From Ditylenchus dipsaci (taxonomy: Eukaryota; Nematoda; Chromadorea; Rhabditida; Anguinidae), in assembly GCA_004194705.1 (NCBI GenBank), contig SADC01000457.1, positions 1 to 64,000 of the forward strand: a DNA stretch of 64,000 nucleotides, in the 5' to 3' direction. Both the position numbers and the translations under genes were made by a program. This document shows, piece by piece, positions 24,918-40,941 of this stretch (the stretch's first letter is position 1; every line of letters starts with the position of its first letter). The notes beneath the pieces were generated by a model, which saw only the letters and a list, made by a program, of their open reading frames with translations, was not told where the DNA came from and did not search any database.

Positions 24918-27900
24918 ATGAACAGTGACAAGGTGAAGAAGTTGCAGCAAAATGCTGAGTCAGTTCGAACTGGTGGAAAGGTATCAATAAAAGAGGGCGA
25001 AATTATAATCTTTAAAGATTATTAATTTCAGGGTACTGCTCGCAGAAAGAAGAAGGTTGTCCACAAAACAGCTGCAACAGACGACAAGAAGTTGCAGAGC
25101 AATTTGAAAAAGTTGTCAGTAACTAACATTCCCGGCATTGAAGAAGTCAACATGATTAAAGAAGACGGAACTGTTATTCACTTCAACAATCCTAAAGTTC
25201 AAGCATCTGTGCCGGCCAATACTTTCTCAATTACAGGTTTGAGGTCAATAATTAGTTAACACATCTTATCGTGAGTTTTAGGCAACTCTGAAAGCAAACG
25301 TAAGCTTTTAACTTTCTGTTATTGAAGGTTTTACCGTTTTCTTGCTAACCACTAAAGATAAAAAAAATTTTTTTTTCAGAAATCACGGAGATGCTGCCAG
25401 GAATTCTTAATCAATAAGTTTTGCTATACAATTACTTAACACTATCAAAAACTATTTCATATTAGTTTTTTAAGCTTCGAAAAAAAATTTCTTTCTAAAA
25501 GATATTTAATAATTTACAGAGCGTCTCTGAGAAAAATTCACACGCTATATAATTGTTTTGCAGTGAAAAGGGGCTTTCGCGTTCATCGAAATTTTGGTAT
25601 ACAATGAAAAAATACGACTTTTTGTAAAAAAAAAACCCCTTCTGCCTTTTAGAGCAGAACTACCTAGACTATAAAGTACTAGAAAGACCATCGATGTTGA
25701 TGACAATGATGATTTCGAATTTTTCAATTCCCGGTGGACAGCTCTTTTATTTCGAAAATGTTGTCGAATTATTTTTTGTCCGCATCAAAAAATTGGTTCA
25801 AAATGTAGAACTAACCACTAGTCGAGCCCAACGATGATTGAGCATGCTAGATTGGACGACTTCGCCGTCTTTGAGTAAGTCATAACGTATTATAGCCTTC
25901 ACTCGATTCGCCTCGTGTAATAGGTACTTTTAAAAAGGCATTCCCACGCTAATAAGAGGTGGTGCCCGCTAATTCAAAATCTTTTCCGAATCATTGAACT
26001 TCTATACGGATTTTTAAAATGTATACTTATCACCTAAAAAATAAGAGGTAATACTATATGCTTTTTCAAAAAAACAGTACTATTATTTTTATTTCCGAAA
26101 CTTATTTTAATATTTTAAGCTAGGAGCAGAGTCTTTGACTCACTTGAAAAAGCTTGCAAACAACGTGACCAGTCAATTCAAGGTTAATGAAGAGGATGAT
26201 GATGTTCCAGGTAATTAAGATTTTTAAATTCTTTTACGTAAGACTGGAGGTGCATAAAAACCACGTGCATTATTGCGAAAACTAAACTTAAACACTTGAC
26301 AGCGCCATGAGAAAAAAATATTTTTCGCTGGGAGTAGTACTCAAATTAGCCACCTGGTTATCCATACACACACTCTGATTCCGTATTTGTAGTTTTCTGA
26401 CTACACTACTCCCCCCCCCAAAATTGACTCCTGGCAAACATGGATAATTATGACAGAACCATGGAATTCTAGGTGCGTAGTCGTTTCGCAAATTTTGACA
26501 TTTGTCCTTTTTTGCGAAACGTTTCGCAATTTTGACATTTGTCCTTTTTTGCGAAACGTTTCGCAAATTTTGACATTTGTCAAATTTTGACATCTCCCAA
26601 CTCTACTTCTATCTCATTTCATGTTCAACAAATATACCACTATATACTGAGATAGTAACCTTTCCTTGTGTTCCTCCCGCATTGTATATTCACGAAAGCC
26701 AGGTAAACATCCAACAGTGATAATCACCCCAACTTTATTTATATCAACCACCGCAAACAAACATAACAAACGCATACATTTTAACTGCCAAATCTGCACT
26801 TAGAATTTTATCACGAAAACATGTACCACAACAAACAGATCTTACTGATCAATCTTCATCACTATATTCATCTTTATGGAGATCCACCGCCTTCTGTTCA
26901 TATTCCGGCCTCTCCTCATCCATCTTCGGTGTCCAGATCAAAGCCAGGCGATCATTTGCTGAAGTGATAAGCTAAATTAAGCACGATTATCTTGGACTAG
27001 ATTGACAAATATAGTTAAGATTACCTCTTGGCGATTCCGACTAAAAATGCTCACTATGAAACAAAACTAATTATATTATCCACGAATACCGGTATGCAAT
27101 CGCCGTGACAGATTGAAAATGACCCTGTAGCAAGTGCTCATTTGTGCAACTGGTTCTCCTTGACCGATCTATTTTCTTGATGGCGACATTTTTACCTTAA
27201 ATAAAGAATAATCCAGATGAAAAAAAAAGCGAGAAACATCTCATAACCATATCAAAGATATCAAAGATATCTAAAAGTTATTTTTTTCTGAAACTAACCA
27301 TCTGGAATGAAAGTCCAGAGAATATTGCCATCATCGCAGAAGTCGAAAGGAACTGGCTTCTTGGTTTGAGCAGTGCTTTGGGAGATGTTGTGTGTAGAGA
27401 AGAGAGCTGAGTGCAAAAGCCTGACGTGAAAATACTAAAGCAACAGGCAACAAACAACGGTGCATTACCTTTCCGCGGTTTCTTTCCGCTACAAGTTGCA
27501 AGTAATAGTTGATGACGTCGTCATTGTCGCACTGTCCTGGCTTTAGCTTGTCCAAATCTCTCTGCCTCAGTTGAATGCCGAATCTGTTGGCCAGCACTCT
27601 GTCCTCCTTCGATCCAAGTCCCCTGATGATGTTGAGTCCCTATCCAGAAAGTTCTATACAAAACAATCATAATATGGATGTAAATAACAGAGAAAGTCAC
27701 AAACCTGTCAAGTCTAGTGTGGCTGTTCTTTACCTGCTATCTTTTTTCAGCTTCTTTCCTTCACAGGCACCGGATCCATTGCGCGCCTCTTTCTGCTCTT
27801 CGCTGCACGCTCCGCTTTCTTTGTCCTTAGACCAGGCCTGGTCAAACACGTCTTCTCCTTTAGCTTGCGACATCTGCAATGCCTTCTCTTGGAACTAAAA

Positions 27901-29435
27901 GAACAACCACTTGAATCGTATACAATTAATCATTAAACAACCAACCTTCTTGAAATCATAACTAGGAGGTGCAAAATAAAAGTATGCTTACTCGCCACAG
28001 TGATAGCACGCGTAGTACTTTTTTCCCTCCTTTTCGTTGCAGATACGGAATGTATGATAGCCTTTTTCGCTTTGCCTAACTGCTTTCATCTGCCCGAAAT
28101 GTTTCGACTTGATCGAGCTGCAACTTACAAAACAAAAGTAACCTTTAAAGATAAAAAAGTACAGCCTACATTACGTCCATAGCTTGATTATCTATGTTGA
28201 CCTTCGAAACGTGTCTCGAGATAGTTTTCTCCGTCAGCTTGTGGTTGAAGTCCCTGAGAATGTTAGCAACGACGTCCTTTAGCTTCAGTTTCTTGTCTTG
28301 CACTTGCTCTATCCAGCTAATAACATCCATATCGCTTGTCCAAGATTGTTTAGTCCACACCCTCATGACGAGCACTAAAATTAAATCAGGAAAGTTGCTA
28401 CTGGCCGTTACTTAGCGCTGCCATAATAAACATAGTACGTACTTGTAACAAGACAACCAACTAGTCACAAATGACAAATAGAAGTATGAATTCAACGTAG
28501 AAGTACGAGTAGAAGAACGTACGAAGAGTAGAAGTACGAAGTACGAATTCAACGTTTCACAACAGTTGGCAAATGTCAAAATTTGCGAAACGTTTCGCAA
28601 AAAAGGACAAATGTCAAAATTTGCGAAACGTTTCGCAAAAAAGGACAAATGTCAAAATTTGCGAAACGTCTATATGCCGAATTCTAGATCGGGTAGCTGA
28701 GTATCGTATTTACTATATTAATCACCCACCCTCTAATAAACGCCCATCCTCGCTTTTTTGACTAGGATTTCAAAGTTAGAGATTTTTTGATATAAAATTT
28801 TAAGATTTTTGAGGGGCTGAAAATTAATTGCCCATAAGGGATTAATAGAGTGAATACGGTACCCTCCAGAACGGCCGAAAAGTAGATTTTCTGTCTAAAT
28901 TTTTTTAGTGGAAAGTGCTTCCCAATCTTTCTTCATATTTTCTATACGTGAAAGTGGTCAAATGGCGTGAAAACGCGGTTTAAACCGGTTTTCGGGCCAG
29001 GGAGGATTATGTACTCCGGCAATCGGCTTTCTTGAAAGGGCATGCCCGTGCGTTAAGGCGCGAACCAGCAGTTTTTTTCGAATTTTTCCGAATCGTCCCA
29101 TTTTTCCTTCGTTCTGCGTCAAATCTGATATAGATGACTCTATACTGCTTTTAAAAACTAGACACGAAATTTAAAAAATCTAGACGAGAAGGAATGTGAA
29201 AATTTATCGAGAAAGGAAATAACTGCTGGTTTGCGCCTTTTCTCCCAATCGGGCACGATCATGCCCTTTAACGTGTGGTTATGTATTTCCCATATTAATT
29301 CTGAAAAATTATTGGAAAAAATCTTTTAGATCTTGTGGGTGATTTGATGAGGCATCCAAGAACGAGACTAAAGAAACAAATTTAACTGAAAATGCAATTG
29401 AAACTGAGCACAAAGAAAAAGAAGGAACAAAATAA
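24918..29435 (+). CDS. BTF3: BTF3 / nascent polypeptide-associated complex subunit beta
   Basis: NAC-beta pairs with NAC-alpha at the ribosome exit and shields nascent chains. Six exons: 24918-24980, 25032-25236, an 18-base exon 25282-25299, about 25381-25413, 26120-26210 and 29330-29435. The start [20 protein letters not shown], the basic ribosome-binding RRKKK, then [43 protein letters not shown] and the end FDEASKNE match the whole family in order. Two defects stand out. The donor after LNQ reads TAAGTT where GTAAGTT is expected, and in the last exon one T is missing before FDEASK. Both look like one-base deletions; intron retention after LNQ would stop at once. The last intron (26211-29329) is swollen by a 2.2-kb TIR element and a MITE. 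Identification is very secure; whether the copy is intact depends on the two bases. Confidence 0.93.
25975..26020. repeat. Partial hairpin-MITE copy in BTF3 intron 4
   Basis: GCTAATTCAAAAT, ATCATTGAACTTCT and TACGGATTTTT match one arm of the hairpin elements at 41960-42215 and 48290-48520. Confidence 0.5.
26472..28678. mobile_element. TIR element carrying captured gene fragments (Pack-type)
   Basis: The left TIR runs GGTGCGTAGTCGTTTCGC and then repeats of AAATTTTGACATTTGTCC TTTTTT. The right TIR is its complement, ending GCGAAACGTCTATATGCC. Both contain two to three tandem units with the palindrome GCGAAACGTTTCGC. GAATTCTA flanks the element on both sides (26464-26471 and 28679-28686) as an 8-bp target duplication. 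It lies in the last intron of BTF3, in opposite orientation to its own exons. TIR length and duplication size fit a Mutator-like or hAT-like group. No transposase is seen, only the spliced gene pieces described next. Confidence 0.8.
26849..28375 (-). pseudogene. Mosaic of captured exons: Ulp1-like start, WD40 (ERCC8-like) end
   Basis: Minus-strand exons inside the TIR element: 28375-28166, 28117-27992 (Cxx[10 protein letters not shown]), 27961-27946, 27894-27734 (acidic/basic linker), 27639-27469, 27434-27299, 27195-27090, 27040-27025 and 26971-26849. The 27639 exon reads [13 protein letters not shown] and [10 protein letters not shown], like the first block of Ulp1/SENP C48 proteases, but the His-Asp-Cys catalytic part does not follow. 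The last four exons join in perfect phase to a WD40 repeat ([19 protein letters not shown] then [12 protein letters not shown]) and an acidic tail ending DEYSDED, resembling the C-terminus of ERCC8/CSA. Phases fail at two upstream junctions, so the whole is probably a non-functional mosaic. Indels are an alternative explanation. Confidence 0.55.
28701..28861. mobile_element. ACCGTATT-family MITE, copy B (short)
   Basis: It begins TATCGTATTTACTATATTAA and ends TTAATAGAGTGAATACGGTA, with the internal CTAATAAACGCCCATCC phrase. It sits in the BTF3 last intron just outside the Pack-type element. Confidence 0.7.
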
Positions 29436-30640
29436 ACATTCACACTTGTAATGATCCAAAATCCACTGTAAAAGAAAATGATATTAGTTAAAAAATTTAT
29501 TTTTACGTGCCTAAGTGATGGTGAAAATTACTGTTTGTTAACTGACAATTCTATTTGTCAACCATACTTAGCAGTGTCTTCTAAGCTGACTTGTTGAGCA
29601 CTTGTTTTTAGTAATAAAATTATTCATAAAATGGTTACTTGTACAAGGTGTCTCATAAGCACTTGTGCGCCCGAAAAAAATCGGCGCCGGGCGCACCACC
29701 GGGCGCCGGTCTCTTGAAAAAGTGACACCGGGCGTCGGAATTCGGCGCCGGCGCCTTTTTGTAAAAAATCGGCGTCGGGCGCCATGGCAGAAAAGATGAC
29801 GCCGAGGAGAAAAAAGCGAAAAAAAATTGGCGCCGGGCACCGAGTAACTTACATAGAAAAAGTAGCTTTCCAAATTTTTACTTTATTTTCATTTTATATT
29901 ACAATTTTATCGCTATTTTAACTTATAATATAAAATTCAAAAGATGTATGAGTCATAAAAGCTAAAAAACTGAAAAAATCAGTACGAAACACAGTTTTAA
30001 AACAACTAAAAAAGGCTATTTTTATAATAAACAAAGATATAAAAAACTACTGAAAAAAGAGGCGCCGGAATTTAACTGAAGATGCGGCTCTCTTATGTCC
30101 CGTCCCATGTTGTTTGCGCAAAAATCGTTATAGCCAAAAACGTTACATTTTTAATTAATTAGTTTGCTACATATGTTTTTTCTAACTAATTTTGTGGATA
30201 TTCTCATTTACAAGTTCATACTCAAATTGATACTAGAGAGCAGGGCTACATTTTGAGCATGAGGTTCTAAATGACCATGTCTGCAATATTTGCTGAATAA
30301 CCCTAAAATCTCCGGACTTTTTTGAGAACTTTTGGGGTTATTCAGCAAATATTGCAGACATGGTCATTTACAACCTCATGCTCAAAATGTAGCCCTGCTC
30401 TATAGCAACAATTTCAGTATAAACTTGTAAATGATAATATCCACAAATTAGTTAGAAAAAACATATGTAGCAAACTAACTAATTAAAAATGTAACGTTTT
30501 TGGCGGAAACAATTTGAGAACGAAACAGGAGAGAGCCGAAGATGCAATTGAAATAATCCCGACTACATAATTTCAAAAAGGCGCAGAGCGCCGGCGTCGG
30601 CGCCTCATTTTCTCCAACACCGGCGCCGGCGCCCGTCCAA
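29436..30640. repeat. GGCGCCGG-rich repeat around a large palindrome
   Basis: Both flanks (29660-29850 and 30580-30640) are dense in GGCGCCGG/CCGGCGCC motifs, unlike the AT-rich surroundings. Between them, about 30142-30503 is a near-perfect inverted repeat: AAAAACGTTACATTTTTAAT faces ATTAAAAATGTAACGTTTTT, and GGTTATTCAGCAAATATTGC sits at the fold. This looks like one fold-back element inside another. The open frame at 29568-29873 comes from the GC repeat and is not a gene. Confidence 0.65.
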
Positions 30641-31292
30641 GTATGCTCATACGTGTTTGGTATTTTTTTTTAAATTGCCGAGAGCTTACGAACACCGGTG
30701 AAAACCAAATTTTTGTCTCGGAGACTTAGGTGAATCACATTATTAGGATATTCTACCACGTTTTGGCATAGAACTTTACAAGAAGAGTCTCTTTTTCTTT
30801 TTCATTTTGCAAAAAGCAAAAAACACTTTTGCTTTCAGACAATCTGTCGACTGTTCCCAGATAAATCGTTGTCGAGAAACACGAATATGCAATCGGTTTT
30901 GAAAATTTCTTGCAAAAAAGGGTCAGCTATGGGGAGGGGGGTTGTCAAGTAAAATCTAGCCATTGCAAATAGCGGTAATTTTTATTAGTGGTAATTTTAA
31001 AATTTTTATAGAGTCGATGTTTTTCATTAACTCTGCTGCTCTGCCTTGTAGAAAAAGTTAACTGAGAATTTTCTTTGTAAAATTTTCCGCTGACAACTGT
31101 AGACAACAGCTGAACATCGCCTCTAAACTGCTTCATTAGTTCTCTTCGATAAAATCTCTGGAAAGTGGATCAAGCAAGTCAATATGTAATCAAAATGCTT
31201 TAGTAAAGACAGTGTGATCAGTAAGGCTCTAGCTGACAATGGATTACAGAGTAAAATATTCATTGGATGCAATGCACTTAAGATATTTGGCG
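30641..31292. other. Intergenic stretch
   Basis: No supported exon or repeat pair. Short open frames here have no protein-like composition. Confidence 0.3.
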
Positions 31293-31558
31293 CTAGTATA
31301 GAATACCCCCCCCCCCTAATAAAAATCCGACCTTTTAAAACTGTTGTAACTACCCTTGCAAACAACAAGTTTAGGCTTAGCCCTTAGGCTTGGGGGTAGG
31401 CCAGCGTACGGAAGTTGTGACTAATAAAGAGTTTACGCATAATTTCCGGGTCTGGGACATAAATTTAGGTAGTCTTTACTGAAGTTTTAGAAGGAAAAAT
31501 TTGGGGGGGGGGGGGGGGGGGGAGGGGTGGCTGGTGATGGTCGTTTATTCTATACTAG
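31293..31558. mobile_element. CTAGTAGCGAATA-family MITE, copy 2
   Basis: It runs from CTAGTATAGAATACCCC at 31293 to TTCTATACTAG at 31558. It has the C and G runs and the conserved interior (CAAACAACAAGTTTAGGC, CCAGCGTACGGAAGTTGTGA, GTCTGGGACATAAATTT). This is the compact form of the family, about 266 bp. Confidence 0.8.
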
Positions 31559-31779
31559 GGTCAGATATTTTTAGTTTTTTCTCTCTTTATAATAACAACT
31601 TATTAGTCATACGATACATCACATTTGACATTTTGGCTAATAAATTACACGGGATGTCAGAAGATAAGATCCCAAAATAACAATAGCAATTTAGAAACGA
31701 GAACAAATGTATTATAATCCTACACTCCTTAAACTAATGTCATACAACTAGTGTTTTTTATCTCAACATTTAGGTGGTA

Positions 31780-32560
31780 GCCATGGTTCTCAAAATATAC
31801 AAATTTATATAGATATACAGGATAAACAAAATCTATACAAAATTTTGCTAATATTCTTCTGTCTTTCCATACTCACTTTTGTCGAAAACTTCTTTCACGA
31901 TAAAAAGTAAGGTTGTAGAGCTGGATCTCCTGCACAAATTTACTTTTTATAGTGAAAAAAGTTTACTACAAAAGTGAGGATAAAAATAAGGGAAGAAGAT
32001 TAGCGAAATTTTGGGTGCATGTCGTTTGATAGCCAGAATTTGATCACCCACAAATTTAATCGCCCACAAAATTGATCGCCACAAGCTAGCACAAACTAGC
32101 TTTCAGGTCTTAATTTTTAAAAATTTTTAAAATGTTGGCACCAAATTGTAGTCCTGAATGTCAGCTACATTTTGACACTGAAACTTCTGGAAAAAATTGA
32201 AAAATTTAGATCTAAACTTCAAAACCGCTTATTCGGTGATACCCGACACGTTTTTAAACACCGAGTAAGCGCTTTTTGAAGTTTAGATCTAAATTTTTCA
32301 GTTTTCTAAAAGTTTTAGTGCCAAATGCAGCTGACATTCAGGCTACAGTTGGTGCCAAAACTTTAAAAAATGTATAAGAATTAAGATCTGAAAGCTAGCC
32401 TAAGTATGCTGGCGATCAATTTTGTGGGCGATCGAATTTGGCTGGCGATCAAATTTGTGGCGATCAATTTCTGGCGATCAAACGACCTGCGCCCAAATTT
32501 TTTTAGATTTTGTATATCTTGTATATCTATACAATTTGTATATTTTGAGAACCATGGCGG
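31780..32560. mobile_element. Fold-back element with GGCGATCAA subrepeats
   Basis: CATGGTTCTCAAAATATACA at the left pairs with TGTATATTTTGAGAACCATG at the right. Inside, CCACAAAATTGATCGCC and GGCGATCAATTTTGTGG face each other. Further in, AAACTTCAAAACCGCTTA pairs with TAAGCGCTTTTTGAAGTTTA. Overlapping open frames on both strands are products of the symmetry. Confidence 0.75.
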
Positions 32561-33106
32561 TAGCAAGGACTTTAAGGAAAACTCTGTGTTTTGATCGTAA
32601 TAACCTAGAACTCACCTACAAGAATTTAACTTCAGAATGAGTAATGGCAAGCATAAATAAAAAGATTGTAATCATAACTACACATTTTCCGCATAGTTAG
32701 TCAAACATGCAGTCTAATGAGAAAACCACTGCGTAATGTGTTTTCCATTTTTGTTTTGTCATTTTTATAATAATTAGCGCTGATTTTCGTAGATTTTGTG
32801 CCATTGTATTCTTTTAGTTGTAGTTTTTAGTGTTATTGCGCATATATTTCCTTGGAATGGGATGCATTTTACATATACTTCGGCTTTTAACGATGCTCGC
32901 TATATATCTTATCGCAGTATATTTAGTTCACATTTTTTGATACCAACAAAATTTTAAAAAAGTAAGGTCCCAGTGGAATCAGACCGACAAACGCTTACCT
33001 ACTCTCTTTACTTCACCATTCTCAACTAGCGAGCTTGCCAGACCTGCGCAGTCAATTTTATTGCATATTGTCGGGAAAGCGCATAAGTTGCCTTCTAATA
33101 GTTGAT

Positions 33107-37360
<4,254 letters not shown>

Positions 37361-38480
37361 AAAAATTCTCTCCGCTCAATATTTTTTGTGGAATAAAAGC
37401 CTTTTATTTGTTACTTTATTTGGCACATGTTTTTCTTGGGAATGAGAAAAGGCGGTTTTTTGCAGTCACAAATATTCCTCAAGCAACCCATCAGCAAATT
37501 TTTTTTAAGGTCGTATGGTAGAGTTCACTCAAGCTTTTATTATAACCAAATTGAGCCTGTTAGTCATTTTGGGCAGTGACTATAAACGGTTATCCACTTC
37601 GCCGTGAATCAAATAAATTTTTAGTCAGACAAGTTGCTTATTAATCCTTAACTAGCAACCGCAACCCTACCGGAGTATAACTTCCCACACCACCCCTCCC
37701 CCTCCCCAAATGAAATTTTTTAAAAGTGTTTCCAAACACCCTATATCGTACCAAAATCACCCAGGTGTTCAAAAAAGACATTATTTTGAGTTCTGGTAAA
37801 TAAAATGAAAAATTGAGTTTTGGGCATTTTGAAATTTCGACCATTTGCCTGTTTCAGCATGTTTTGGTCACTGGAGCTTGGCAAAAAGAGCCTCTAAATG
37901 CATTTTTATCAAAAATTTTACCAACAAAGTCTTGCTCGGAATTATGTCTAAGGTAAGTGTGTGCGCGCATCTCTAACCTACCAAGCCCCCTGGTTGCTTG
38001 GGGTTGAGATGCGCATATATACTCCGGTAGCGCCGCAACCGCTGATTAAAAAGAGAGCGGTTAAAAAGAACGCTGTAAATAGTCGCTTGTCAGTGAGTCA
38101 TCCATCCTAGCCTTGCTCGTTCTTAAATATTTCAACTATGCGAGGATTACTCGCTTCTCTGGCAGAAGCTCTGATTGTATTGTGTGTAATTTGTTTTAAG
38201 CTATTTTAGGAAAGCCAGAAAAGGTTTGCAAATATGGCTAGCCGGGCTATAGCCCCAGTCATAACTTGTTTAGGCTTTTTTTAGTTTTTTTAGCCTTATT
38301 CAGCTTTTTGCCATTTTAGACACCCCCTTCATCAGAAAATTTTGGGTACGACTATGCCCACACACTTCAATTCTCTAATGGTAAGTGGACCTCTTAGAGC
38401 CAAATTTTAAAAAGCTTGAGAACCGAAAATTCAGCTAACAAAAAAGTATTAACAAACAGGAAACAACAAACAACAACTAC
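37361..38480. repeat. GPCR 3' flank with dispersed element fragments
   Basis: At 37690-37925 is the left half of the element seen at 58480-58680 (AAGTGTTTCCAAACACC, GAAAAATTGAGTTTTG, GGCAAAAAGAGCCTCTAAAT). At 37945-38025 is a hairpin of the TGTCTAAGGTAAG family. No exon is supported. Confidence 0.55.
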
Positions 38481-39478
38481 AAATCTTCCGCATAGTTAGT
38501 CAAAACATGCAGTCTAGTAAAAAAAGTAGCTGCTTATTTGTTTTCTACGTTATATTATGTCATTTTTATAATAAGTTAGTGCTGCTTTTGAAGATTTCAC
38601 GCAATAATTGTTTTCAATCTCGACATCAACATCTCCCTTCAACGACTTCAAACCATTGTGACCGAGCTACAGCAGAAAGTAAAGTATTTTGAGAAAACTG
38701 TTTGAAAAAATTCACTTCATAAATGTTTTTTTCCCACAACGAATGTTTGAACAATTTTTTTTGTTTCACAACCCAAACATGCCCTACAATAATAGTAGCA
38801 AAAGACAGAATTGCTTGTTTCTCTCTGAAGCTTTCTCAACTATTTCATAGTTAGTAGATTTGAATATTACAAATTTTAAATTTGAGAACAAATTTAATTG
38901 CAGATTAGGAGTGTCAATCATTTGCTATAAGGTCAGTTGTGCAGATTGATCGGTTAGTTTGAGTATGGAGTCCAATACCACTGTAAGTTTTTTTGCCTTT
39001 GCTAAAGTTGCCGCAAATTAAAATTAGGTCAAAGGCATAAAACAGAGGTTATTAGGTACAGTTTACAGCCTTAAAGCTCAGTCGGAATACTCAGCAGTTT
39101 CCACACAGCAATGTGTGGAACAGCTTATATGAGCCAAATTTTTTTATTAATATTGGGTTGCTTTGAAAGAGATTCTGATGTGCCCTTGCACCATATTCAT
39201 ATAAACTCGCTCCTAGATCAGCGGATGAATAAGCACATGTGATGGACTCTAAAACCACCCGAAAAAGCCAACAGCTGAGATTGGACGAGATAACCCGAGA
39301 ATTATTTGCCCAATTAAGGGTGATGAAGTAAGCTTTTTGCAACACTATCTAATATATACTCACACACACATTATAATCTACATTTGAGCGGTAATACATT
39401 TAAGTTAATCATTGAAGTAAAACAACAGTTGGCGTAAACAGTGAATTTGTTGAAAATAATATCGGCTGACAAATTTTG
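38480..39478 (+). repeat. Partial duplication of the GPCR upstream region, with a possible first exon
   Basis: CGCATAGTTAGTCAAA, CATGCAGTCTA and ATGTCATTTTTATAAT at 38485-38580 match 32690-32775, upstream of the GPCR gene. At 38965 ATGGAGTCCAATACCACT precedes a strong donor GTAAGTTTT, like a short receptor-type first exon. No transmembrane exon follows, so this may be the start of a broken tandem receptor copy. Confidence 0.4.
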
Positions 39479-39479
39479 G

Positions 39480-40262
39480 AGGGCAGTTAGAGTTAAAATT
39501 CGGATTAGAGTTCGAGTTGGAATTCAAATTTTGGCTACATGAACACCTTCGATCCGAACTCGAATTTGAAGTCGAAGTCAAACTCGAAGTTGTTCAAGTC
39601 CAGCGGACGCTCGATTTAAAAACAGAAGTTCGTCCCGCCTAGGGTCCGACACTTTTTTACCTCTATTTTTAAAACTTTCGGTAGTTGTGTTTTAACAGTC
39701 TGATCCCAAATATCGCAGGGATTTCGTTTTTGCCGATCGGTTTTCATAAACGTAAGAATTCTTACTTTGAAAAATCAAAAACTTGATTCTACGACAGACT
39801 TTTTCAAAAATCACAGTTTTCAGTCAAGTTTTTTCATTCATAGTGCCAAAAATTCTAGATTTCTGAAAAACCATATCGGAATCCTTGCGATTTTTGGGGT
39901 CAGACTGTCAAAAGCGAACTGGCAAAATTTCAAAAAATGGAGGTAAAAAAAGGCATCAAACCTGGTCTCTTGGCCAGTCATTTGCGCGTAGTTAAATCGA
40001 GGGTCGACTGTAATTGGAGTCCGCGTTCAAGTTCGTGGTCGAACTTAAAGGTGTTTTTTTGTAAACAACTCAGCCTTCCCTTTAGTAAACCCACGAAAAG
40101 CTAAATTTCAATGGCCATTCCGGGGTAAGATTCTGAGCGATTTGATTTATGTACATGAATACCCTGAAGTTCGACCTCGAACTCGAAGTACGCGAATACC
40201 TGGATTTTGGACTATATGACATCCCTGACCTGAGCTCGAACTTAAACAAGCCGTGAAAAGGC
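39480..40262. mobile_element. Fold-back element with TTCGAGTT subrepeats, copy 2
   Basis: AGAGTTCGAGTTGGAATTC near 39505 and many AACTCGAA/TTCGAG motifs recur in opposite orientation to about 40250, as in the element at 17560-18400. An AAATCGAGGGTCGACTG end at 39996 suggests a nested TA-type element. Confidence 0.55.
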
Positions 40263-40264
40263 TA

Positions 40265-40505
40265 TATCGTATTCACTCTTTTAATCGCCCACGGGCGTTT
40301 AAACCCTTAAAAAATCGGAAAAAAAAATATTTCGATTTTGAGATTTTGGGTGCTCAACCAAAATTTAAAAAGTGGAATCAGGTAAAATCGTGGTAACTAA
40401 GAAAACGCAAAAACAGATTTGCAAAATAATTTTTTAAACTGAGATACAGGTCCTTAAGGATGGGCGTTTATTAGAGGGTGGGCGATAATTAAAGTTAACA
40501 CGGTA
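40265..40505. mobile_element. ACCGTATT-family MITE, copy C (best preserved)
   Basis: It runs from TATCGTATTCACTCTTTTAA to TTAAAGTTAACACGGTA, about 241 bp. The interior has GGGCGTTTAAACCC, TTCGATTTTGAGATTTTGGG, TGCTCAACCAAAAT, GAAAACGCAAAAACAG and TTATTAGAGGGTGGGCG. This matches the arms of the 0.2-7.8 kb fold-back almost word for word. Confidence 0.8.
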
Positions 40506-40941
40506 TTGTCGCGTTGCGATCCTTCACACTCATGCATACCACAAATTTAATAATAATTATAATGTTTAAATTACTAGATATTTAGCTGGGTTTCATCATC
40601 GGTTAGATAGCTTGTTCTATTACTCTCTTTTTCACATACCGTATTTCCTCTAATTGCCGCCCGGGGCGGCAATTAGAGGCAATTAGGTATTCCTTTATAC
40701 TATAAATATATTAGATAAGTGATATCTTATGTATCTTATATAGATAAATTTTATTCAACCTTATGAAAATATATTCCTGGTCTCGGTTTTTATATTAAAA
40801 CCAGTGTACTGCATCAAATGAGTATGTGGAACACCGAAAGAGCACCCATGGGTTTCCTAGTCAGTTATTTTCAACAAATTTTTTGTTTAGCTTACTATAA
40901 CCTTTTTCTGAGACCAGTGTTAATTTTCTTTAAATTTACAG

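Noticed and set aside
27469..27639. Functional Ulp1/SENP protease
   Set aside because: Only the first family block is present. The catalytic His, Asp and Cys regions do not follow and the downstream exons are WD40-like.
29568..29873. Arg-rich 101-codon protein
   Set aside because: It is produced by GGCGCCGG repeats with no splice or family support.
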